Positions 1 through 8,149 of a stretch of DNA of 32,573 nt are shown piece by piece. This stretch comes from Novosphingobium sp. Its GTDB lineage: Bacteria > Pseudomonadota > Alphaproteobacteria > Sphingomonadales > Sphingomonadaceae. Under the pieces are notes generated by a model, which saw only the letters and a list, made by a program, of their open reading frames with translations, had not been told where the DNA came from and made no database searches. Position 1 is the first letter of the stretch; each line of letters opens with the position of its first letter. The stretch covers positions 1-32,573 of the forward strand of contig NZ_JAHEBV010000023.1 in assembly GCF_024642085.1 (NCBI RefSeq), written 5' to 3'. The translations under genes were made by a program, and so were the position numbers.

Positions 1-807
1 GCCCTGCGTGGTCTTGCCGTTCGCCAGGTTGGTGAGTGTTGAGCCGTTCTCAACCGAAATCCGGCCAGACACTGTGCCATCATTGGTGAGATTGCCCCCG
101 TTCAGCGAAACGTCTCCGGCAAGCGTGCCGAGGTTGCTCAGATTGCCTGTGAATACGGTGGTCGCGCCGTTGATTGTGCCGGCGTTGCTCACGGAACCAC
201 CACTGAACGCCGCATTACCGGTGATTGTCCCGGTGTTGGTGAAGCTGCCCGCCGTGTAATCGACCTGGTCCACGGTGCCCGAATTGACAAAGGTGCCGCC
301 ATTAAGGCGGAGCTCGCCTTCATGCTGGCCTGCGATATTAAGCGAACCGGTCCCCGAAAGAGTTACCATCGAATAGAGGTCGCCGCCGGCCAAAACGTTT
401 AGCGTTCCTCCTGAGAATGTAACCGGAGCGTAAAATCCGATCCCGCCAGAAGCGATGGTTAAGGTGCCGCCGGTGATCGTCACCGAATTGAAGACCTGAA
501 GCTGTTCGTTGAGCGTCAGCGATCCGGCCGACAAATCCAGCGAACCCAGTCCCGCTGACGTTGTCAGGACCGGTTGATTGGGGGTCGCTCCATCATTGAT
601 CGTCGCCGTGTTTGCGGCGCCAGGAGTGCCAGCAGACCAGTTGGATCCATTCTGCCAGTTGGTGTCGGTCGTCCCGTTCCAGACGCTCTGCGCCGAGGCG
701 CTTTGCGGGACAACCACCATCGCCATGCCAGCCGCCGCTAGCTTCGAACCGTTCAGGAGAAATCTGATCATGAGAGCGCGGCGATTGCCTGTTCCGATGG
801 TATTCAA
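1..807 (-). CDS. Autotransporter-like surface protein, N-terminal part (runs off left edge)
   Basis: About 269 codons are open on the minus strand and continue past the left edge. The protein begins with a signal peptide (hydrophobic LAAAGMAMVVVP, then SASAQS) followed by a mature start of the type VWNGTTDTNWQNGSNW. Repeated Gly/Asn/Thr-rich short strands follow, such as SGGTLNV, NTGTITG, NAGTING and NDGTVSG. This is typical of the passenger beta-helix of autotransporter or filamentous-haemagglutinin-like outer-membrane proteins. The C-terminal beta-barrel expected for the family lies outside the window. I chose TTG at 807 because AAAGGGAAG sits just upstream; ATG at 771 in the same frame is the alternative and keeps the signal peptide. 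The ligand or role cannot be read from this part. Confidence 0.8.
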   Translation of the reverse strand, partial: MNTIGTGNRRALMIRFLLNGSKLAAAGMAMVVVPQSASAQSVWNGTTDTNWQNGSNWSAGTPGAANTATINDGATPNQPVLTTSAGLGSLDLSAGSLTLNEQLQVFNSVTITGGTLTIASGGIGFYAPVTFSGGTLNVLAGGDLYSMVTLSGTGSLNIAGQHEGELRLNGGTFVNSGTVDQVDYTAGSFTNTGTITGNAAFSGGSVSNAGTINGATTVFTGNLSNLGTLAGDVSLNGGNLTNDGTVSGRISVENGSTLTNLANGKTTQG

Positions 808-1001
808 TTGCTTCCCTTTGCAAAACTGCAGTCAAATTTGACGCCGCCCGATTGTGTGTTGCTCAGTAATTCTCAACTATTGGAGGCAGCTTTTGTTCTC
901 GCATACCTTAAGCTAATGTCACTTTCCAGTCTTAACCCACTAATAACGCGCCCCTTATTGACGTTATGGCGTGGACGCCCCCATTCACCAGTGTAGTTGT
1001 G

Positions 1002-1300
1002 TCATGATGCGGACGTTTTAGAGCGGTTTTCTATCAGTTTGGAATAACCGCACGATGTGAAGCAGTTGGCGCGTGCCCAAGGCCGCAAGATGTCGACGAG
1101 CCTGACAATGAGGCCCCAAAGGCCGTTTACGGTCAGTTCGCCGATCTTTCCGAGCATGGCCTCGAGCTTGAAGAAGGCCTTATCGACCGGATCGAGTTGG
1201 GGCTGTAGGACGGCACGAAGCGCAAGGGTTCGCCTGCCGCTTCGGCCCATTCCCGTACCGAGGCGCTCTTGCGGCTCGACAGGATGCAATTGATAACGAC
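1002..1300 (-). pseudogene. IS630-family transposase, 3' remnant
   Basis: Translated on the minus strand in two frames, this stretch matches the C-terminal third of IS630-type DDE transposases. One frame gives LSSRKSASVREWAEAAG and LRFVPSYSPN, the region holding the family's SPDxNPIE block. After a frameshift the other frame gives LDPVDKAFFKLEAMLGKIGE and then LWGLIVRLVDILRPWARANC and FTSCGY, the usual end of these proteins. Everything upstream of that, including the first catalytic aspartates, is gone. The fragment abuts the IS3 remnant at about 1300, so two unrelated elements are fused. It is non-functional. Family assignment is from motif memory, not a database search. Confidence 0.7.
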
Positions 1301-1916
1301 GTGTCCGGCACCGCAGTCGGGCACTCGTTGGTGACGTCATCGACAACGTTGAGCATCCGGAACCGGCGACCTTGTGCCAACTGGTGATCCGCGAAGTTGA
1401 GGCTCCAACGCTGCTTGGGCAGCGCCAGCACCGGTGATTGTATCCGTGCGCCGTCCGCGCGTTTGCGGTCCTTGCGCCGCAGTACCGCCAGACCTTCCTC
1501 ACGATACAGCCGCCGGGTCTTCTTGCGGTTGATCTCCACCCCGTCACGTTTCCTAAGGACATGCAGCCGGCGGTAGCTGAACCTCCCCCGCCCACTGACA
1601 TCAAGCTGGGCCTGAAGATACGCAACCGCTTTCCGCTTGGTGGCAGGCGGTACCCTTTTTTGAAAGCAGGTCGTTCAGGCCTGCATTGTCCAACGTCGCG
1701 TCCGCCAGTAGTGGCTTGATGCGTCCGTTCTCATCCTCCAGCGCCCGCAATCGCTTCGCCTCGGGCACTTCCAGCCCGCCGTACTTGGCCTTCCAATAGT
1801 AAAGCGTCGATTCCGAAACCCCATGCTTGCGCGCCAGATCAGCCATCTTTGCGTCAGCCTCCGCCTCCCGCAGCGCCCCGGATCATCTTCTTGTCTGTAA
1901 ACCGTATTCGCTCCAT
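1301..1916 (-). pseudogene. IS3-family (IS407-like) transposase orfA/orfB remnant
   Basis: The minus strand starts with ATG at 1916 (MERIRFTDKKMI), a typical IS3 OrfA start. A one-base deletion near 1885 breaks the frame. OrfA then resumes as ADLARKHGVSESTLYYWKAK and ends in LNDLLSKK. OrfB follows in shifted frames, with INRKKTRRLYREEGLAVLRR and the core WSLNFADHQL ... FRMLNVVDDVTNEC ... AVPDTS. In this family the block normally reads WSMDF, so the first catalytic Asp appears replaced by Asn. The reading frame stops matching IS3 after PDTS, where the IS630 fragment begins. OrfB lacks its second Asp and its Glu. The element is dead through frameshifts, substitution and truncation. Confidence 0.75.
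1655..1661 (-). other. Relic A6G slippery site for programmed -1 frameshifting
   Basis: On the minus strand a run of six A followed by G lies at the end of orfA. In IS3 elements such an A6G heptamer directs the -1 ribosomal frameshift that makes the OrfAB fusion transposase. Here it is a fossil, because both reading frames around it are already broken. Confidence 0.5.
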
Positions 1917-2154
1917 CGATCCGTCCTTCCATGGGCCGGGCTTCTATCGAACTTGGAGGTAAATCAGGCGGTCACGTCACGATTGGCTAAGATCATTTCA
2001 CGCAACTATAATTTGCTCAATTGGCAAGGCTTGCATCGCATTCCTGTAGCCGCTGCTTAACAGGCTGCCAACTGATCTCAACCTTGCCGTTGCAGGGCAA
2101 TTTTGCAGCGGTTAAGAAGATCCTATTGGTTGGCGGCATTGGCAGGAGCGTCGA

Positions 2155-2658
2155 ATGAAACGATTAGTTGATCTACTGGCGGTATTGCCAATCCTTGCGA
2201 TGCTGCCGTCGTGCCAGCATTCGGCGCCTGCACGCCCAGCCAATGTTCCATTTGCCGGACTGGACGGGACCAACTGGCGCCTAGTCGAATTCCAGTCGAT
2301 GGATGATTCACAGGGCACCAAAAGGCCAGACGATCCGAACAAATACACCATCGCCTTTCATAACGATGGAAGCCTTTCAGCGAGGCTGGACTGCAATCGC
2401 GGGGTGGGGCCGTGGCGCAACGATATCGCCAACGCCGCCGGGGGTTCGTTGTCAATCGGGCCGTTAGGCGTGACCAAGGCGTTTTGCCCCGGCCCATCGA
2501 TGGGCGAGTTTCTCGAACGGCAATTCGGCGATGTGCGTTCGTTCACCATCCGCGATGGGCGTTTGAACATGGCCCTGATGGCCGATGGGGGAATCATCGT
2601 CTGGGAACCCGAGCCTTATCCATCTGGGTCGAAAAATCCTTCGGCCCCGCGCCCTTGA
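2155..2658 (+). CDS. META-domain (HslJ-like) lipoprotein
   Basis: This 167-residue protein has a lipoprotein signal ending LAMLPSC (lipidated Cys20), so it should be anchored in the envelope. The body follows the META/HslJ pattern: LDGTNWRLVEFQS near the start, then YTIAFHNDGSLSARLDCNRG, then a Cys in TKAFCPG and a closing DGRLNMAL strand. META-domain proteins are small beta-rich envelope proteins; HslJ of E. coli is linked to heat and novobiocin resistance. AGGAG at 2144-2148 fixes the ATG. It has a clear paralogue at 5283-5738 on the other strand. A strong hairpin follows it. The exact function is unknown. Confidence 0.85.
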   Translation: MKRLVDLLAVLPILAMLPSCQHSAPARPANVPFAGLDGTNWRLVEFQSMDDSQGTKRPDDPNKYTIAFHNDGSLSARLDCNRGVGPWRNDIANAAGGSLSIGPLGVTKAFCPGPSMGEFLERQFGDVRSFTIRDGRLNMALMADGGIIVWEPEPYPSGSKNPSAPRP

Positions 2659-2728
2659 AGATCGACAGTTGAGGAGCATCTCACTGTTCATCATGGGCTT
2701 GGCTTTTTCACCCCGGGTATAGTCGTTG

Positions 2729-2771
2729 CAAACCCAACTCCCGCCGAGGCCGAGAGCGGGAGTTGGGTTTG
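2729..2771. terminator. Long perfect hairpin, probable terminator
   Basis: Two 16-base arms (2729-2744 and 2756-2771) are perfect reverse complements, starting CAAACCCAACTCCCGC, with an 11-base loop. The outer arm ends in A3/T3 rather than a long U-tract. It lies about 70 bases after the META lipoprotein gene and could stop transcription from either direction. A structured RNA or mobile hairpin is the alternative. Confidence 0.65.
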
Positions 2772-2808
2772 ACCAGTCGCTTTCCGGCCCGCGTCGACCG
2801 GCGCAGTC

Positions 2809-3438
2809 GTGACATGCGCGATCCGAGGGTGCGAACTTGCCGGTCATAACGTCAATGCGATGGTTGGCCAGCGCACCACCGTTTCTATGACGACAAACAA
2901 CAAAGCAGCCTATTTCAACGTCATGTCGCCGGGTGAAGGCGGCAATGCCTTGTATAACGGCTCCATGTCTTCTCCGGCGACCAGCTTCACTGCGACTTCC
3001 ATGCGCTCGGGCGATCAGCGTATCCGAATAAATCGCTATCGCAACGCTGCCCGCCGCGGTGAGAGGTCGCAGATCCGTCTGAAAGTGTCTGTCACTGGCC
3101 TTGCTGGCGCAACAGCTACGCAGGTGGAAGAGGATGCGTCAATTCCAGGCACGAACTACAGCGCGACGGGAAATATTCCTGCGCGCTTATCAATAGAGGC
3201 CCTACGAGGGATTTTCGCTTTGGCGTGGTCCGCCGGGGTGGTGGATCTGGTGATCTGACGGTTAACGGACCCGACGGGCGCACGCGGATCATGAAGTTCG
3301 AAAGGGGAACCCCGTCCGGTATGATTAGAGCAGGCAGACCCGGGACCGCTAGATTGGTCCACGCGCAGCAACGAAACCGTCGTTCGGCTCGGAACTGAGC
3401 ATTGTATCATTCCTGATGGCATTATTTTCGGACGTTGA
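2809..3438 (+). pseudogene. Broken periplasmic-type protein gene (at least two frameshifts)
   Basis: One continuous protein pattern can be followed through three frames. From GTG 2809 it reads VNAMVGQRTTVSMTTNNKAA, then YFNVMSPGE and RIRINRYRNAARRGE, the layout of a small beta-sandwich (PPC-like) domain. Around 3190-3210 the coherent sequence moves to a second frame (RDFRFGVVRRGGGSGDLTVN, GPDGRTRIMKFERGTPSG). Near 3345 it moves again and ends with ETVVRLGTEHCIIPDGIIFG before TGA at 3438. I recall the same order of motifs in sphingomonad proteins often annotated as 'DNA breaking-rejoining protein', a name with little support. No signal peptide precedes it, so the 5' end is also lost. Treated as a dead gene. 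Confidence 0.6.
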
Positions 3439-3478
3439 TACCGCAGGCCTGGGACTACGTGCGAAAAGGTGACTGATC

Positions 3479-3748
3479 ATGTTTGGTGCGATTACTGTCA
3501 TCATCGCCGGGGTTCTGGTCGCTTGGTGGGCCGCGAAGGCGTTCGGAGGGTGGAAGTCCTACGCTATTGGCATTGCAGCCGCACTTCTGACTGTTCCTGC
3601 TTGCGGCTATCTAGCGTCATGGCTCGATAGCGCGCTGTTCGGCGGCGATGCCAGGCATCTGCATAGTATGGCTATCGGCCTCGGGCTTGCGGTCGCCCTT
3701 TTCGAAGTGCCATTGATCATCTTCAAGCGGAAGCGGCGCGCAGATTGA
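3479..3748 (+). CDS. Small inner-membrane protein, unknown function
   Basis: An 89-residue protein with three hydrophobic spans (about residues 4-22, 30-48 and 63-82) and a very basic tail ending FKRKRRAD, which should stay in the cytoplasm. AAAGGTG about seven bases before the ATG supports the start. No family is recognised. It sits between two decayed genes but is itself intact, with a reasonable ribosome site and sphingomonad-like codon use. Confidence 0.6.
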   Translation: MFGAITVIIAGVLVAWWAAKAFGGWKSYAIGIAAALLTVPACGYLASWLDSALFGGDARHLHSMAIGLGLAVALFEVPLIIFKRKRRAD

Positions 3749-3815
3749 CCCGATCGCATTGAAGACTTCGCCTTGCTTGGATCTTCAAGAATCGGCAGTT
3801 CGACTTTCAGGACGC

Positions 3816-4259
3816 ATGCTAAGCCTGCTTGGCGCCATCATCTTTCTCGCAGCCCGCGTCGGATTTCAAAACGGCAATATCCCAGTGCCGTCGCTGACCC
3901 GGCTGTGCTGATTGACCTTCCGCGTCAGCGGAGCGCTAAGCTTTACAAATGGAGCGTTGGTGATGATCAGCACGCTGCTCGCCACAAAAGCGGTGATTTC
4001 GGCGAACATTTTGACAGTGAGCACAATCATTGAGGGCACCTTCACATCGTTCGCGCTTCTCGCCCTGTGATTTACGGGCCAACTATCGTCAATTAGCCAA
4101 CTGCAAGTGCCTAACCCCATAGCCAAGACATTTGCCGATGTGTTGCGGAAACTTCGAACCAGCCTCCTGATTGCCGGTGCAGCATTTGCCGCCGTCATGG
4201 GCCTCGTTGTGGTCGCACTGCTGACCCGCATCGGCGAAGGTTTTGCGATTTTCGGTTGA
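3816..4259 (+). pseudogene. Membrane-protein gene interrupted by two in-frame TGA codons
   Basis: A single frame from ATG 3816 to TGA 4259 (148 codons) reads as a membrane protein. It has an N-terminal span (LSLLGAIIFLAA), a long hydrophobic middle (GALVMISTLLATKAVISANI) and a C-terminal span (LLIAGAAFAAVMGLVVVALL). TGA codons interrupt it at 3909-3911 and 4068-4070 without any shift of frame. Both could be CGA (Arg) changed by one C-to-T transition. No family is recognised. Decay is the simplest reading; there is no sign of a selenocysteine insertion element. Confidence 0.45.
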
Positions 4260-4294
4260 CCATGAATGCATTAGAAGTAGCGAGCGGCAGCTCT

Positions 4295-5206
4295 TCAGTC
4301 ACGAGAATTGGGAGCTGCAGGCGTTTCCCTGCCCGGCCCACTGCGCACCAACCACCACAGCACCGGCAGGACCAGCACATTGATCAGCACCGTGTTGACA
4401 ACAGTTCCGAACACCAGCATCGATGGGACAATTAGCGCATTTTCGCCAAGCGCCGCTTCCTTGATGCCTATCGAAAGCAGCACTTGGCCAAGTGCGCCGA
4501 TCGCCAGCGGGGCGATCAGTTTGCCCATAAAGTCCTGAGCGCCGTGTGTAAGCATGACCAGCAAGATCACCCCAATTGCCAAAACAATCCGTCTGGCTGA
4601 AAGGGGCACCTCGCGCAGATAACCGATCATTGCTCCGGTTGTCGCCGTCCAGATAATGTGGGTGTCCGTGCCAAGGGCCCAGCGAGCCGGAAGGGTGACC
4701 GCGAGATCGGACCAGCCCCGTTCGGGGAAATTATCGAGCGCAAAGGTCACCGCGTATTCTACGATCGCAAAGCCGAAACCGGCGATGGCGCCGATAACCA
4801 GTCCGTCGCGACGGTTGCGGATGATGTTCGGCGCAAGCAATGCCAGCAGCACCACTGGCAGCAGCTTTGCAGTCTCCTCAATAAAGCCGACGATCTTCCA
4901 GTAAAGGATCCCTTGCTGCATCAGAAGCCAGGTCACATGGGAGACAACGGGCGACGTCGCCATCACGAACAGGGCCGCATACGCATATGCCGACCATGTG
5001 ATCGGCCGATGGTCCAGCCAACGAGCGAGCCACAAGCTTGGCAAGTAAACCAGAAACGCCGCAATCGCTCCAGCCGCGACCAAGCCTGGTTCTCTGACGA
5101 AGAACTCCCAGTAAGCCGGGCCGCATGTGGCTACACCAACAAACAGGAGTGCGACGACAGCGACGACAGGCCTTTTCAGTTCTTGCTGACCAGCCGAAAT
5201 CTGCAT
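4295..5206 (-). CDS. PrsW-family intramembrane protease
   Basis: This 303-residue integral membrane protein has about eight hydrophobic spans. It carries the PrsW signature elements in order: EETAK (Glu110, Glu111, Lys114), FGFAIVEY (Glu150), a His in a membrane segment (DTHIIW, His183) and LTHGAQDF (His221, Asp225). The founding member in Bacillus cleaves an anti-sigma factor within the membrane; other members are only predicted proteases. I set the start at ATG 5206 because AAGGGGG lies five bases before it; a longer frame to 5248 has no such site. It is the last gene of an apparent minus-strand group with a META lipoprotein and a small membrane protein. Its substrate is unknown. Confidence 0.8.
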   Translation of the reverse strand: MQISAGQQELKRPVVAVVALLFVGVATCGPAYWEFFVREPGLVAAGAIAAFLVYLPSLWLARWLDHRPITWSAYAYAALFVMATSPVVSHVTWLLMQQGILYWKIVGFIEETAKLLPVVLLALLAPNIIRNRRDGLVIGAIAGFGFAIVEYAVTFALDNFPERGWSDLAVTLPARWALGTDTHIIWTATTGAMIGYLREVPLSARRIVLAIGVILLVMLTHGAQDFMGKLIAPLAIGALGQVLLSIGIKEAALGENALIVPSMLVFGTVVNTVLINVLVLPVLWWLVRSGPGRETPAAPNSRD

Positions 5207-5282
5207 GTTGCCCCCTTCAGTCTTTCTGGTTTTGACACGTCGCCGCAATCGTTAGCGATCAGATTGCTGCATTAAGCCAAGG

Positions 5283-5738
5283 TCAATCGACACTGTCCCA
5301 AACATACAGCCGGTCCGGATCGTGCGTCTGTATGGTCAGTCGCCCGTCATAGATTGAAAACGCGATTTGGCCGTGCATGGCTCCTGACAGTTGCTCGCCG
5401 ATCGAACCGGCCGGGCAGAGTTTAGTGCTGACAGCGATCGTGCCGAAACTTAACTTGCCGTCCGGCCCCGCGGGCGAACTTTTCCAGCGACCTGTTCCAA
5501 GGTTGCAGTCAAACTTGAATCTGGCGCTGCCGTCTTTGCTCAGCGCCATGGTGTAGGCGTAGGGCGGCACATCGGCGAGCCTGCCGGCTTCGCTTGCCGG
5601 CCCCTGCTGGATCAGCAGCCAAGTCGTCCCGGCGAGCTGGTAGGGATTGGCGTCGGTGGTGCCGTCGTTGCGCGTAGTCTGGCATCCCGCAAGGATGAGC
5701 AACGGCGAAAGGAACAGGCGGCCATAGCAGCGGTTCAT
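5283..5738 (-). CDS. META-domain lipoprotein, second copy
   Basis: A 151-residue lipoprotein with signal LSPLLILAGC (lipidated Cys19). It has the same layout as the protein at 2155: LAGTTWLLIQQ, then YTMALSKDGSARFKFDCNLG, TKLCPAG, and DGRLTIQTHDPDRLYVWDS. Equivalent Cys residues are kept in both. The start is ATG 5738, preceded by GAGGAGGGG; an extended frame to 5819 overlaps the upstream gene and is unlikely. It lies between a 78-residue membrane protein and the PrsW gene on the same strand with short gaps, suggesting one envelope-related operon. Confidence 0.85.
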   Translation of the reverse strand: MNRCYGRLFLSPLLILAGCQTTRNDGTTDANPYQLAGTTWLLIQQGPASEAGRLADVPPYAYTMALSKDGSARFKFDCNLGTGRWKSSPAGPDGKLSFGTIAVSTKLCPAGSIGEQLSGAMHGQIAFSIYDGRLTIQTHDPDRLYVWDSVD

Positions 5739-5769
5739 GATGGTATTCCCCTCCTCGCGCTGACCCTGC

Positions 5770-6006
5770 CTAGCGTTTCCAGAACCAGTAAATGATGCCA
5801 AGGTTGACCGCGGGGGCAATCAGCGAAACCCCGGCGTTTACCAAGCCGATCTTGTCGGTCAACAGGTTCCAGGGCAAGCCCAAGGGCACCAAAAATACTG
5901 CCGAAATCGGGTCTCGCTCCTGCCCGAACCAGCCAAATTTCCCAACAACAAGCAGAGTGGTGGCCGCCACATACAGAAACAGAAAAATCCAGAAAACCCA
6001 TTTCAT
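5770..6006 (-). CDS. Small membrane protein, unknown function
   Basis: A 78-residue protein with an N-terminal span (VFWIFLFLYVAATTLLVVG) and a C-terminal one (GVSLIAPAVNLGIIYWFW) joined by a short polar loop. ATG 6006 is preferred because AAGGGA lies upstream; a longer frame reaches 6048. No family is recognised. It is the first gene of the likely operon with the META lipoprotein (31 bases downstream) and the PrsW protease, which suggests an envelope role. Confidence 0.6.
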   Translation of the reverse strand: MKWVFWIFLFLYVAATTLLVVGKFGWFGQERDPISAVFLVPLGLPWNLLTDKIGLVNAGVSLIAPAVNLGIIYWFWKR

Positions 6007-6063
6007 AAACGGGGCATTCCCTTGCCGGTATGCGATGACTGCTGTCACAGGTTGTTAGACGAA

Positions 6064-6497
6064 ATGGATCTTCAGACAATGTCTATCGACAAGAATGGGA
6101 TCGAACCTTCCGCATCACGTTCTGTAGGCCATTACCTTGATTGCCCAAATCTGGGGAAACCGGCATTTTGGCGTTATGGTCTGGCCTTCGATCTGTTTCT
6201 TATCGTCTGGCTTTATTGGCGGCGTACCGATCCTGGCCTTGCGTCGGATGCTGGGAATTGACCCGACCAAGACTCCCGCACTGATGGAACTGACCTCCAT
6301 CCCCGGTCTGCTCGCCATCGTTGCGGTGACAAGACTGATACTGGTCAGACCGATGTTCAGCATGGCTCTGCCGACATAGTTCCAGCCAAGTAGGGATTAC
6401 AGCCTCGCTGTATTCCTGGGCTGGGTAATCATGGCCATACTTGCCGTGATCTTCATCCCGTTTGTGTCCATCGTAACTGGGGTTGATTCGAGCTGAC
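6064..6497 (+). pseudogene. Decayed membrane-protein gene
   Basis: ATG 6064 opens a frame (MDLQTMSIDKNGIEPSASRS ... YGLAFDLFLIVWLYW) that stops at 6261. A second frame continues the hydrophobic pattern (SGFIGGVPILALRRMLGIDP, SIPGLLAIVAVTRLILVRP), is cut by TAG at 6377-6379, and then carries on in the same frame (SLAVFLGWVIMAILAVIFIP) to TGA at 6497. The pieces look like one membrane protein of about 140 residues broken by a frameshift and an amber codon. No family is recognised, and two overlapping small genes cannot be excluded. Confidence 0.4.
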
Positions 6498-6823
6498 AGC
6501 AGCAGGCTAAGCTAACTGGTTTCTGATCACCGCATTCAGGTTGATGGCGCAAACCAAAATTGAGGAATTGGTTTTTGGTGGATTGCTGATGCGGTGCTTT
6601 AACACAAGATTTAAATCCAACGGGGCAATATTTAAAAGCCAGTCGAATCTTCTCCTAAATACGTAATAAGTTAAGCATGATTTTTCCCCGATCAGATCAA
6701 CCCGGACGAGCCGCCCAAGCGTCGGTGCGTATATCCGGGCCTTTCAGCTGAACATGCCCAGTTCGGGGATTTAGGCTTGGCCGCCAGCGCCTCTATGGCT
6801 GTTTTTCGCGATAGTCTGACACC
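6498..6823. other. Gene-free, AT-richer spacer
   Basis: No convincing reading frame is present. The stretch is richer in A and T than its surroundings. It holds an imperfect hairpin (AACCAA at 6552-6557 against TTGGTT at 6568-6573). It lies downstream of the minus-strand uxaC/uxuB operon and separates the decayed envelope region from the uronate locus. Confidence 0.5.
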
Positions 6824-8149
6824 TCAAGCAAGGGCATAGTTTATCGTCGCAATCTCGCTGGACGAGGGTACCCATTCGGACCGGACAAGGCCGCCCGGCC
6901 CGAACAGCTGAGCGGCCGCAGAGGGGCCGCTTACCGCTTTGGTAAGTTCAGCCGCGCGCGGATCATTCAGCGCGGCGCCGCCCGTTCGCAGATGATCGAT
7001 CCAAGCGGCAATCGCTGTCAGAAGGGCCGGGCTTTCTAGTCCGCGCTGCTGGCGGATTGCCAAAGTTTCCAGCCAGCGTTGCGGCACTTTATGGCTACCA
7101 TCCATCGCAATCTGGACCAAGCGGTGGTTCAGCGCCGGGTTGGCGAACCGGGCCAGCAAGGCATCGGCATAGGCATCAAGATTCTGCCCCGCAGCAGCAT
7201 CGATGGTCGGCGCGGCTTCCTGACGCATCAGGGTGTCGATCAAGAGGCGAATGGCCGGATCACCGATCGCTTGGTGGACAAACATGTGACCGTACTTCAA
7301 CCCCAGATAGGAAAGTGCCGAATGGGCGCCATTGAGCATGCGCAGCTTGGCCGTTTCATAGGGCCTGACATCGGCAACCAATTGTGCCCCGCCGGCTTCC
7401 CAGCGCGGCCGATTACCCGCAAAGCAATCTTCGATCACCCATTGGCCAAATGGCTCGGTCACTACCGCCCCGTGGTCTTCAAGGCCGGGTGCAATCAATT
7501 GGTCAGACAGCGTTGGTGCCGGGACGATCCGGTCGACCATGGCCGAAGGGCAGGCACAGTGTTCAGTAAACCATGCGGCCAGCGCCGGGCGGCAGCGGGC
7601 CAGGTATTGCTCCATCAGCCGTTCGAGCAGTGCGCCGCCGGCGGTCAGGTTGTCGCAGCAGATCAGGGTCACTCCGCCAAGGCCCGCCGCTTGGCGCCTT
7701 TCAAGCCCGTCTGCCAGCACAGCACAGAACGCCGGAAACGTACCATCGGCGGTTTGTGTGTAGCCCTTTTCAGTGATGGTGAAGCTGACGATGTGAACCG
7801 CAGGCGAGCCGATTGCCGCTGCAATGGCCGGGACATCGTGCGGTGCCACCAGGATGCGCTGCACGGCGCCAATCAGCCGGGTCCGGGCCCCGGCCGCGGA
7901 TTGCTCGGTTACGGTGTAAAGTCCGGCTTGCGGGTTAATCCGCGCGGCGACATCACCCGAACGCATCGAGACGCCGATTATGCCCCAGTTACGATCGCCC
8001 GCGTTCATGGCGGCATCGGTATAGGCTGCCTGATGCGCCCGGTGAAACGCGCCGATACCGAAATGGACGATGCCGGCGGCCTGCGCCGCGCGGTCATAGC
8101 GCGGGACCTGGACGGTATCCGGCAGGATTACATCCGGCCCCAGCCTCAC
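6824..8149 (-). CDS. uxuB: Fructuronate reductase-like (mannitol dehydrogenase family)
   Basis: This 441-residue cytoplasmic oxidoreductase should reduce D-fructuronate to D-mannonate with NADH. It has the family's N-terminal nucleotide-binding start (HFGIGAFHRAH), CCDNL, VDRIVP (205-210) and the catalytic block KLRMLNGAHS, giving Lys268, Asn273 and His276. Length is normal for the family. The start is GTG at 8149, overlapping the uxaC stop as GTGA, which points to translational coupling. Placement directly after glucuronate isomerase and opposite mannonate dehydratase supports fructuronate over mannitol or tagaturonate as substrate. Sequence alone does not separate these activities completely. 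Confidence 0.88.
   Translation of the reverse strand: MRLGPDVILPDTVQVPRYDRAAQAAGIVHFGIGAFHRAHQAAYTDAAMNAGDRNWGIIGVSMRSGDVAARINPQAGLYTVTEQSAAGARTRLIGAVQRILVAPHDVPAIAAAIGSPAVHIVSFTITEKGYTQTADGTFPAFCAVLADGLERRQAAGLGGVTLICCDNLTAGGALLERLMEQYLARCRPALAAWFTEHCACPSAMVDRIVPAPTLSDQLIAPGLEDHGAVVTEPFGQWVIEDCFAGNRPRWEAGGAQLVADVRPYETAKLRMLNGAHSALSYLGLKYGHMFVHQAIGDPAIRLLIDTLMRQEAAPTIDAAAGQNLDAYADALLARFANPALNHRLVQIAMDGSHKVPQRWLETLAIRQQRGLESPALLTAIAAWIDHLRTGGAALNDPRAAELTKAVSGPSAAAQLFGPGGLVRSEWVPSSSEIATINYALA

Noticed and set aside
8..259. 83-residue plus-strand open frame rich in Pro/Val/Leu
   Set aside because: It is the reverse shadow of the repetitive autotransporter passenger.
6816..6829. TGACACC half-site near the end of the fructuronate reductase gene
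   Set aside because: Only one half of the motif is present and it lies at the 3' end of an operon, not near a start.
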